A DNA stretch of 8,516 bases, taken from Candidatus Aenigmarchaeota archaeon ex4484_52 (lineage in GTDB: Archaea > EX4484-52). Location: the NCBI GenBank assembly GCA_002254415.1, contig NJDR01000031.1, positions 1 through 8,516 on the forward strand. Reading direction: 5' to 3'. The position numbers and the translations under genes are program-made. Shown here piece by piece: positions 1 to 5,632 of this stretch. The notes beneath the pieces were generated by a model, which ran no database searches, was not told the DNA's origin, and worked only from the letters and a program-made list of their open reading frames with translations. The stretch's first letter is position 1; each line of letters begins with the position of its first letter.

Positions 1-72
1 TATGAACTGGATAAGAAAAAAGAGAAGTTAATTAAGGACAATACAAAAAATAAATTTCAAGAAAAGATTTAA
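1..72 (+). CDS. C-terminal end of an unidentified lysine-rich protein (partial)
   Basis: An open frame enters from the left edge and stops with TAA at 70-72, giving 23 residues beginning YELDKKKEK and ending in KFQEKI. It is strongly charged and Lys-rich, and ends 23 nt before the uS8 start, which suggests co-transcription. In archaeal spc-type operons the gene before rps8 is normally rps14, sometimes preceded by rpl5, but this tail lacks the usual uS14 ending, so I do not assign it. The second forward frame is also open at the edge and stops at 29-31 (ending MNWIRKKRS); that short basic end could equally be a uS14 tail, leaving a 64-nt gap. The frame choice is therefore uncertain. Confidence 0.4.
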   Translation, partial: YELDKKKEKLIKDNTKNKFQEKI

Positions 73-95
73 AAAGAAAACTAATATTTATTTTT

Positions 96-491
96 ATGTT
101 ACACGATCCAATAGCAAATATGTTTTCAATATTGAACAATAGCCAAAGATCTGGGAAAAAAGAAGTAATAATAAGAAATGGATCAAAGCTTATGGGAAAT
201 TTGCTTGAATTAATAAAAAAAAATAATTATATTGATGATGTATTAGAAGAAAGAACTTATAATGATTTAATATTTATAGTAAAATTAAATATTCTTGGAG
301 GAAATATAAATAAGTGCGGTGCTATCAAACCAAGAAGATCTGTCAAAAAAAACCAATATATTTTTTTTGAAAAACAATATTTGCCTGCTGTTGATGTTGG
401 CCATTTGCTTATATCCACTTCACAGGGAATATTTTCCCACACAGATGTTGCAGGAAATCAAGGCGGCATTTTAATTGGTTTTATTTATTAA
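96..491 (+). CDS. rps8: 30S ribosomal protein uS8 (archaeal S8)
   Basis: Small-subunit protein that binds the central domain of 16S rRNA early in 30S assembly. The 131-residue length equals that of typical archaeal S8. The N-terminus (HDPIANMFSILNNSQRSGKK) matches the conserved DPLAN...N...GK opening. The middle has the archaeal GxINKxGAIKPR signature at about 68-80. The C-terminal half carries the hallmark STSQG at 107-111, followed by SH at 114-115 and the terminal GG...IGFIY. No Shine-Dalgarno site is visible; the start is fixed by alignment to the family N-terminus. In most archaea rpl6 follows rps8, but here a T-rich terminator and then gins51 follow, so the ribosomal operon is broken at this point. 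The family assignment is secure. Confidence 0.96.
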   Translation: MLHDPIANMFSILNNSQRSGKKEVIIRNGSKLMGNLLELIKKNNYIDDVLEERTYNDLIFIVKLNILGGNINKCGAIKPRRSVKKNQYIFFEKQYLPAVDVGHLLISTSQGIFSHTDVAGNQGGILIGFIY

Positions 492-505
492 TTTTTCTTT
501 TTTTT
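492..505 (+). terminator. T-rich terminator after rps8
   Basis: Immediately after the uS8 stop codon there are 13 T in 14 bases, interrupted by one C. Archaeal RNA polymerase terminates at U-rich tracts, often without a hairpin, so this is a good candidate for the end of the ribosomal transcript. It would separate rps8 from gins51. Confidence 0.6.
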
Positions 506-562
506 GTGCAATATACTCTTAAAATTTCCGCTGTCAGTTAACCTCAAATTAATATTTGGTTT

Positions 563-583
563 AACTTTTGCGAAGCAAAAGTT
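563..583. repeat. Perfect 9-bp inverted repeat with 3-nt loop, upstream of gins51
   Basis: AACTTTTGC (563-571), loop GAA (572-574), then GCAAAAGTT (575-583) form a perfect hairpin, followed by CTTTT. It lies 15 nt before the gins51 start. It could be a second terminator for the rps8 transcript, a leader structure of gins51, or a copy of a dispersed repeat: its core GCGAAGCAAA (570-579) recurs inverted at 1092-1101, at the other end of gins51. Confidence 0.6.
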
Positions 584-598
584 CTTTTATAATAACTT

Positions 599-1108
599 AT
601 GTCAATTACATTTGAATATTTGAAAAAATTGCAGGAAAATGAGCAAAGGAACAAATATAGACTCCAAAAACTAAATGATGATTTCTACAAAGAATTAAAT
701 GATTATGTTTGCAAAATCAAACAGAACTATATGAAAGAAGAGACGCAAAATATAAATTCAATAATAAAGAAAATTTTCGAATTAAGATTAGACAAATTAA
801 TTAAAATTGCTAAATTATCATTAAACAACCAAATAAATATTGAAAATGCAACTAAATTAGAAAAAAAATTTATAGATGAGATAAAAATAATTATTTTAAA
901 TTATCAAAAAAAAATAAATGAAAAAATTTACTTAGAAAAAAAAGAAAATGACAATAAAAAAAAAGTATTATTTAGAGAAGATGTATTTAGTTTTGTAATG
1001 GATGATATGAAAATATACGGGCCTTATAAAAAAGGTGAAATAAAAATACTAGATAAAAAAATTATTGACTTATTATTAAAAAACAAGAAAGTTTGCTTCG
1101 CTCGCTAA
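599..1108 (+). CDS. gins51: Archaeal GINS complex subunit Gins51 (Sld5/Psf1-type)
   Basis: GINS joins MCM and the Cdc45/RecJ-like protein (GAN) to form the archaeal replicative helicase; Gins51 may form a homotetramer or pair with Gins23. The 169-residue protein has the A-then-B order of the Sld5/Psf1 (Gins51) class. A helical A domain spans about 1-112, with LNDDFYKEL near 25-33 and the family-like FELRLDKLIKIA at 60-71. A small beta-rich B domain spans about 122-165, reading VLFREDVFSFV, then IYGPYKKGEIKIL at 139-151, matching the conserved YGPxxKGD signature. It is somewhat short for the family and very rich in Lys, Ile and Asn. The last residues (CFAR) are encoded by a repeat-like sequence overlapping the stop, so the native C-terminus may have been altered. 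No Shine-Dalgarno site is seen. An alternative reading as a generic coiled-coil protein is unlikely given the B-domain match. Confidence 0.85.
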   Translation: MSITFEYLKKLQENEQRNKYRLQKLNDDFYKELNDYVCKIKQNYMKEETQNINSIIKKIFELRLDKLIKIAKLSLNNQINIENATKLEKKFIDEIKIIILNYQKKINEKIYLEKKENDNKKKVLFREDVFSFVMDDMKIYGPYKKGEIKILDKKIIDLLLKNKKVCFAR

Positions 1109-1110
1109 CT
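1090..1110. repeat. Inverted copy of the GCGAAGCAAA motif overlapping the gins51 stop codon
   Basis: TTTGCTTCGC at 1092-1101 is the exact reverse complement of 570-579 upstream of the gene. The surrounding AGTT...AACT (1090-1093 with 1107-1110) and GC/GC pairs allow a weak stem that includes the TAA stop. The segment is richer in G+C than the rest of the gene and supplies the last codons, so it looks inserted rather than ancestral. Confidence 0.45.
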
Positions 1111-1670
1111 TAGATTTACAACTACCAAAATTAAGTATTCTGTCTGTAATTTTACTTCTTTGGGCAGTAGTTTCTTACAATAACCCATATTCCATACTAT
1201 TCCCGAAAAAAGGACACTATTTCAGGTCTATTATCAAATAAGACAAATGTGCTGTCTTATAGTTGAATGTAATATAGTTGTGGTCACCTTTGTTATAGTT
1301 GAATACAGGCATTCTATAGTATATGCAATAAAATCCCTACAGAATCTACTAAATCATCTATTATTGGCAACATCCAAGTCATATTGTTTAGTTATGTGTC
1401 ATCCAACTGCCAGAGGCTGTGGGGTGTTCTCTTTACCAGCGAACCTATCTTCAACTTTAAAGAAAAGTTAGAGATGCAAAATCTTTGATTTTTTCGTGTT
1501 TTAATCTTTCCTTTCATTTTTGAATCTCTTGATAAATTATGATTTTTTATGATTCTCTCTATAGAGGATTTGAATATAAAAATATCTTTTTTTTCAAGCA
1601 AGATTTTTATTGTCTTAACAGAAAGGAATACACATTCTCCTTTCTCGAATATATAAATGATTGAATCAAT
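1109..1670. other. 562-bp intergenic island between convergent genes; no assignable gene
   Basis: This stretch separates gins51 (+) from the ligase gene (-). I see no tRNA, rRNA, SRP RNA or RNase P signature. Hand counting gives about 104 G+C in 300 bases at 1141-1440, higher than the adjacent genes (roughly 20-28%), which is the reverse of the normal pattern. Short reading frames exist on both strands (for example 74 codons at 1247-1471 on plus and 69 codons at 1392-1601 on minus), but none resembles a known family. It contains the hairpin at 1238-1260, a 12-bp direct repeat TTATAGTTGAAT (1257-1268 and 1293-1304), a small AAAATC/GATTTT hairpin with T-tract (1478-1494), and the nested inverted repeats at 1609-1680. 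It may be a decayed mobile element or laterally acquired gene; this is unresolved. Confidence 0.5.
1238..1260. repeat. Perfect 8-bp hairpin with 7-nt loop
   Basis: ATAAGACA (1238-1245) and TGTCTTAT (1253-1260) are exact reverse complements around a 7-nt loop. The inner heptamer TAAGACA is the same one that forms the outer arms of the inverted repeat at 1609-1680. No T-tract follows, so it is not an obvious terminator. Confidence 0.6.
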
Positions 1671-1680
1671 TTAAGACAAT
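1609..1680. repeat. Nested inverted repeats spanning the ligase stop codon
   Basis: Outer arms are ATTGTCTTAA (1609-1618) and TTAAGACAAT (1671-1680), a perfect 10-bp inverted repeat; the right arm contains the ligase stop codon and its last Leu-Ser codons. Inside are an 8-bp hairpin, AGAAAGGA (1620-1627) with TCCTTTCT (1638-1645), and a short palindrome ATTGA-A-TCAAT (1660-1670). On the ligase mRNA this would fold as a branched 3' structure, possibly protecting or ending the transcript, although no U-run follows on that strand. Confidence 0.6.
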
Positions 1681-3632
1681 TTTTTTAAGAGTTCAATATC
1701 TTTAATTGTATTTATATCACTTGCATCTTTATCTGGGCGAATTTGTATAAATCGTGGAAAACGCAGGGCATAGCCGGATTCATAATTTGTGCTTTTTTGC
1801 ATTTCCTCGTATGCAACCTCAACTACAATTTTTGGCTTTACAAATACAGATAAATCTGTTTGCATCAATATATCTTCTTTTATTAAATTAGATAAATCCA
1901 TAAATGTTGTGCCTTGTTCTTGTTTTTCTTTGAGTCCAGTTCCAAGTTTTCCAATTGTCTTAAATTCCCCTGTTTTTTCATCTTTGCACGCAAGTAAAAA
2001 TGAACTTAAATATCCTTTTCTTTTTCCTTTGCCATATTCTGCTCCAACAATTACCAAATCAAGTGTATCTAAAATTGGCTTTAATTTTAGCATTGTGCCA
2101 ACACGAGATCCGGGTATATAAGGACTATTTAGATTTTTTATCATAACTCCTTCCTGGTTGTCTTTTAGTGCTAATTTGTAAAATTCTTTTGCATCCTTGA
2201 TTGATGAAGTAATTAATTGTTTTGCAATTAACAAAGCATTGTTTTGCTTTATTATTTTTTCAAGCAGTTTTCTTCTTTTTGAAAATTTTTCCAAAAGCAT
2301 TGATTTGCCTGCAAAATAAGTAATGTCAAAAATATGCAAAACAACTGGAAATTTTTCTGACAATTCTTTTATGCGATATTTTCTTTTTATTCTCTGTGAA
2401 ATATATTGGAATGGAATATATTTTTTTGTATTTGCATCAATACCAACTGCTTCTCCCTCAATCACACAATTTTCGCACAATATATTTTTTTTAATCGCGT
2501 GCTCAATTTCTGGAAATTGTTTTGTGATATTTTCTAATTTTCTTGTGTAAATTTGAATCTTGTCTTTATTTTTGTGAATTTGCATTCTAATTCCATCATA
2601 TTTATATTCAATTGCAGATGGTATTCCAACCCTTTCAAAAGCATCTTCAAAGGATTGTGCTTTTTGTGCAAGCATTACCTTGATTGGGCAAAATAATTTC
2701 ATATCGAGTTTATTTAAACCAAATTCACCTTCTTGTTTTGCAATTTTTGCAATCAATGCAAGATTATTTGTTGCCTGGAAAGAAGTATCAATTTTTTTTT
2801 CAATTTTATTTTTCAATTCATTTCCAAACTCTGTCTCCCCTGAAATACAAAAATCAATTTTGTTTTTCTTTTTAAAAAAACTATTTTTGTAAAAAAAATC
2901 TTTTATTTCTTTTTTTTCAAGGAGTTTTATTTTATTGTTTTTTTTAAATAAATCAAAATTTTTTTTCTTTTTCAAAAAATCAATAATTTTTTTTTCAATA
3001 ATAATATTCGTGTTTTTCAATTCAAAAATTTCTTCAAATACCTGTTTTTTATCTCTTTTTTGCAATAGCATATTTTTCCACAAAATATTTGTAAAAAATC
3101 CAGTCAAAATTGCTTCTTTAATAATACCCTCTGAAATCCCAATGCGCAAATTTCCAATAATTATTTTCGATAAATATTTTGCCTCCAAACCAGTGCAAGA
3201 GCCAAATAATGAAGAAATTATCTGTATTTTTTTTAATTGTGCATTTTTGCCTTCAATAATTGCAAATTTCTGCAAATTTGCAACAACATCGCAAATACTG
3301 ATTTTTGAAGAAAAAAGCATTTTTTGTGTTTTTTTAAAAAATAAATTTTGTGCTGTTATCCCCAAATCGCCTGTTTTTTGCCATTCATTCATTATTATTT
3401 TTTTTTTTATGCAAAATGCCTTAGATATTGTCTCTGCAATCAAATTTGATGAAATGCCTAATTCTTTTTCCGGGTTTGACAAAAAAACATTTGCCAAACA
3501 TAACATTACAATATTTTCTATTTCATCTGTTTTGCATTTGCCAAACAATTCTGCCAAAATATTTATTTTATGTATTTGAGACGGATTATCCTGTATTTTT
3601 TCAAAATAAGCACATAATTGCGAAAACAACAT
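1671..3632 (-). CDS. lig: ATP-dependent DNA ligase (archaeal replicative ligase, LigI-like)
   Basis: Seals nicks in duplex DNA (Okazaki fragments, repair) through a ligase-AMP intermediate. The 653 residues read in order as a helical DNA-binding domain (about 1-180), an unusual Lys/Phe/Asn-rich stretch (about 190-285), the nucleotidyltransferase domain and the OB-fold domain. Motif I is EYKYDGIRM, with catalytic Lys344 (KxDG). Other conserved stretches are TRKLENIT (363-370), EGEA (392-395), the LHIFDITYF motif (432-440), motif IV EGVMIKN (494-500), motif V LKLKP (515-519), and C-terminal motif VI RFPRFIQIRPDK (624-635). All key residues are intact, so it should be active. Archaeal homologues are usually about 550-600 residues; the excess lies mainly in the insert before the FQATNNLALIAKIA helix. 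The start at 3632 gives the usual N-terminus. It is divergent from the surface-protein gene across a 52-bp promoter gap and convergent with gins51. The cofactor is probably ATP, inferred from the family. Confidence 0.95.
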   Translation of the reverse strand: MLFSQLCAYFEKIQDNPSQIHKINILAELFGKCKTDEIENIVMLCLANVFLSNPEKELGISSNLIAETISKAFCIKKKIIMNEWQKTGDLGITAQNLFFKKTQKMLFSSKISICDVVANLQKFAIIEGKNAQLKKIQIISSLFGSCTGLEAKYLSKIIIGNLRIGISEGIIKEAILTGFFTNILWKNMLLQKRDKKQVFEEIFELKNTNIIIEKKIIDFLKKKKNFDLFKKNNKIKLLEKKEIKDFFYKNSFFKKKNKIDFCISGETEFGNELKNKIEKKIDTSFQATNNLALIAKIAKQEGEFGLNKLDMKLFCPIKVMLAQKAQSFEDAFERVGIPSAIEYKYDGIRMQIHKNKDKIQIYTRKLENITKQFPEIEHAIKKNILCENCVIEGEAVGIDANTKKYIPFQYISQRIKRKYRIKELSEKFPVVLHIFDITYFAGKSMLLEKFSKRRKLLEKIIKQNNALLIAKQLITSSIKDAKEFYKLALKDNQEGVMIKNLNSPYIPGSRVGTMLKLKPILDTLDLVIVGAEYGKGKRKGYLSSFLLACKDEKTGEFKTIGKLGTGLKEKQEQGTTFMDLSNLIKEDILMQTDLSVFVKPKIVVEVAYEEMQKSTNYESGYALRFPRFIQIRPDKDASDINTIKDIELLKKLS

Positions 3633-3654
3633 TATATTTTTTAATATATACTTA

Positions 3655-3660
3655 TTTAAA
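3655..3660. promoter_or_regulatory. Palindromic TATA-like box (TTTAAA) shared by divergent genes
   Basis: In the 52-bp gap between the ligase start (3632, minus) and the surface-protein start (3685, plus), TTTAAA is centred about 25.5 nt from the first and 27.5 nt from the second start codon. Archaeal TATA boxes lie roughly 25 nt upstream of the transcription start, so both mRNAs would be leaderless or nearly so. No Shine-Dalgarno site is present for either gene, which fits. Other AT-rich hexamers in the gap (for example 3643-3650) sit too close to a start codon. Confidence 0.5.
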
Positions 3661-3684
3661 ATTTACATTGCTTTTAATATAAAT

Positions 3685-4956
3685 ATGAAAAATACTAAAA
3701 TTAATATATTGCTTATTTTCTTTATTTTTACAATTTTTTATTTCAATACTTTTGCTTTTGCAATTGTATCTTTGAAGGTTAATTTATTAAATCAAAACCC
3801 AGATCCTGTTGAGCCGGGAAAATATGTTGAAGTGAGATTTAGTATTGTAAATACAGGAGATGAAAATGCAGAAAATTTAATGTTTGAAATAGATCCACAA
3901 TTTCCATTTAGTTTAGAGCAGGGAGTTAATGCTACAAAATATCTTGGAACAATTATTGGTGGTGCAAAAGACAACAATGGAGTAATTCTTTATTATAAAT
4001 TATATGTAAATAAATTTGCAAAATTAGGAACAGGCGATATAAAAATAAAATACAGGCATAATAATTATGATTGGATTAGCAAAACATTTTCTGTTCGCAT
4101 TAAATCAAACCAGTCATTATTGAGTGTCCAAAACATTAAGACGACACCATTAAAATTAAAGCCCGGGGCTATTTGCAATATTAATTTGACTCTAAAAAAT
4201 AACGGGGATGATGATTTAAAAAATGTAATTGTAAATTTAGTGCCAGTGAGATTAATTAGCAATGCAGCAGTAATAAATTATGAAGAATTGGTTTTTAGCC
4301 CTTATGAAGACAGCACAGAGAAAATAATAAAAAACATTGGAATTGGCCAGACAAAATCAATAGAATTTAATTTAATTGCATCACCTGATGCTGAATTAAA
4401 ACCATACAAAATTCCAATTACTATTAATTACCAGGATCGTTTGGGAAATGCATATTCAAAAGAGATTTATTCTGGATTAATAGTGCAGGAAGATGTTGAT
4501 TATTCTGTCAGGATTGAAAAAGAGGATTTATTGATTGAAAATTCAAAAAATAAGATATATTTAACGATTTCCAACAAAGGAAAAAGCAAAATGAATTTTG
4601 TTTTTGTAGAAATTCAGGAATCTGATGAATTTGAAATTCTTTCCAATCCCCAAATATATCTTGGAAATCTTGACAGCGATGATGAAGATAGTGCAGAATA
4701 TGAATTATTTTTTCCAGAGTACAATAAAACAAAGCAAGTTAATGTAAGTATTAAAGTTTCATACAGGGACGCATACAATACAAAATATGAGGAGCAAAAA
4801 CAATTATCTGTCAATGTTAATACAAAAAATGATTTATTAAAATACGAGCAAAATAAAGAAAAAATAAGTTCTGTTTTTTTTGTTTATATTGCAGTTGCGA
4901 TTGTTGTTTTAATTTATTTCAGGTTTTGGAAGAAGAAAAATGATAAAAAAGAGTAA
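3685..4956 (+). CDS. Secreted, C-terminally anchored Ig-like (COG1361/CARDB-type) surface protein
   Basis: Predicted envelope protein. An N-terminal signal peptide is clear: KNTK, then a hydrophobic core at about 8-26 with a plausible cleavage near AFA (24-26). The ectodomain holds about three beta-sandwich repeats of the CARDB / archaeal COG1361 S-layer-associated type. Each opens with a proline/glycine turn and a hydrophobic strand followed by N-x-G: PVEPGKYVEVRFSIVNTGDE (41-60), LKLKPGAICNINLTLKNNGD (156-175) and NKIYLTISNKGKSKM (289-303). A transmembrane helix (about 395-413) and a basic tail (FWKKKNDKKE) anchor it with a short cytosolic end. Possible N-glycosylation sequons lie at N82, N142, N167, N347 and N353. 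It overlaps the thymidylate kinase gene by 17 bp and heads the cluster ending in the secretion ATPase. It could be an S-layer-associated or pilus-accessory protein; the exact role cannot be read from the sequence. Confidence 0.75.
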   Translation: MKNTKINILLIFFIFTIFYFNTFAFAIVSLKVNLLNQNPDPVEPGKYVEVRFSIVNTGDENAENLMFEIDPQFPFSLEQGVNATKYLGTIIGGAKDNNGVILYYKLYVNKFAKLGTGDIKIKYRHNNYDWISKTFSVRIKSNQSLLSVQNIKTTPLKLKPGAICNINLTLKNNGDDDLKNVIVNLVPVRLISNAAVINYEELVFSPYEDSTEKIIKNIGIGQTKSIEFNLIASPDAELKPYKIPITINYQDRLGNAYSKEIYSGLIVQEDVDYSVRIEKEDLLIENSKNKIYLTISNKGKSKMNFVFVEIQESDEFEILSNPQIYLGNLDSDDEDSAEYELFFPEYNKTKQVNVSIKVSYRDAYNTKYEEQKQLSVNVNTKNDLLKYEQNKEKISSVFFVYIAVAIVVLIYFRFWKKKNDKKE

Positions 4957-5620
4957 ATTAATTGTTCTGGCAGGAACAGATGGATCCGGCAAAAAAACAC
5001 AAGCAAATTTATTGAAAAAAAAGTTCATTGAAAAAAACATTCCTGCAAAAATAATTTCTTTTCCAAGATATGGAAAAAATAGTGCAAAAGCAATTGAATA
5101 TTATTTAAAAGGCGAGTTTGGAACAATAGAGGAAATAGACCCTTATTTTGCCTCTGTTTTATATGCACACGATAGATTTAAGGCAAAAAAGAAAATAACA
5201 AAATGGCTTGAAGACGGCAATATTGTAATTTGCGACAGATATGTTTCTGCAAATGAAGGGCATCAGGCATCAAAAATAAAGGACAAAAAACAAAAAGATG
5301 TTTTTTTAAACTGGATACACAATCTTGAATATGAGATTTACAAAATACCAAAACCAGATGTAAATATTTTATTGTATATGCCCTATGAAATTGGCCAAAA
5401 ATTAGTTGATAAAAAGGGCTTTAGAAATTATGTCGGCAATAAAAGAGATGTCCATGAAGCAGATTCAAATCATTTAAAAAATGCCCAGAAAAATTATTTA
5501 TATATTGCCAAAAAATACAACTGGCTGAAAATAGATTGCTATAAAAAGAAAGAACCGTTGCCTATGGATGTAATTCATCAAATATTGTGGAAAAAAATCA
5601 GTACTTTTTGTTCAATATAA
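4940..5620 (+). CDS. tmk: Thymidylate kinase (dTMP kinase)
   Basis: Phosphorylates dTMP to dTDP with ATP in the cytosol, feeding dTTP synthesis. At 226 residues it is slightly longer than the common 205-215. The P-loop is GTDGSGKKT at 12-20, with Lys18 conserved; Lys19 replaces the usual Thr/Ser/Gly, but Thr20 follows. FPRYG at 41-45 and the DRYVSANEGHQ stretch at 99-109 are classic thymidylate kinase dTMP-site motifs. The lid/base region at about 157-180 (DKKGFRNYV...KRDVHEADSNHL) matches the family's R...D.hE.d..hL pattern. The start at 4940 lies inside the preceding gene (17-bp overlap) and puts the P-loop at the usual distance from the N-terminus; GGAAGAAG just upstream could aid internal initiation. 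Twelve bases separate its stop from the secretion ATPase. Translational coupling with the surface-protein gene is likely. Confidence 0.9.
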   Translation: MIKKSKLIVLAGTDGSGKKTQANLLKKKFIEKNIPAKIISFPRYGKNSAKAIEYYLKGEFGTIEEIDPYFASVLYAHDRFKAKKKITKWLEDGNIVICDRYVSANEGHQASKIKDKKQKDVFLNWIHNLEYEIYKIPKPDVNILLYMPYEIGQKLVDKKGFRNYVGNKRDVHEADSNHLKNAQKNYLYIAKKYNWLKIDCYKKKEPLPMDVIHQILWKKISTFCSI

Positions 5621-5632
5621 CTCATATAAAAT

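Noticed and set aside
1395..1470. Minus-strand stretch VEDRFAGKENTPQPLAVG as a possible transposase C-terminus
   Set aside because: It looks protein-like but has only about 22 codons between stops and no motif I can name.
1247..1471. 74-codon plus-strand open frame in the gins51-ligase gap
   Set aside because: It starts inside the loop of a hairpin, has Cys/Val-rich content with no domain or signal, and has no promoter at suitable spacing. It is treated as noncoding.
1109..1670. Search for a tRNA, SRP RNA, RNase P RNA, C/D-box RNA or zinc-ribbon transposase remnant in the gap
   Set aside because: There is no T-loop consensus, no SRP GGAA/AGCAG helix and no convincing C/D boxes. One minus-strand frame begins with a CPxxG-like stretch near 1225-1185 but is interrupted and too short to assign.
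2935..3579. Long plus-strand open frame (214 codons) antisense to the DNA ligase
   Set aside because: It is a Phe/Ile/Lys-rich mirror of the ligase frame's A-rich coding strand. The ligase has full motif support, and this frame matches no family.
5625..5631. TATAAAA just before the secretion ATPase start as its promoter
   Set aside because: It is only a few bases from the ATG; transcription from it would begin inside the gene. Operon transcription from 3685 is simpler.
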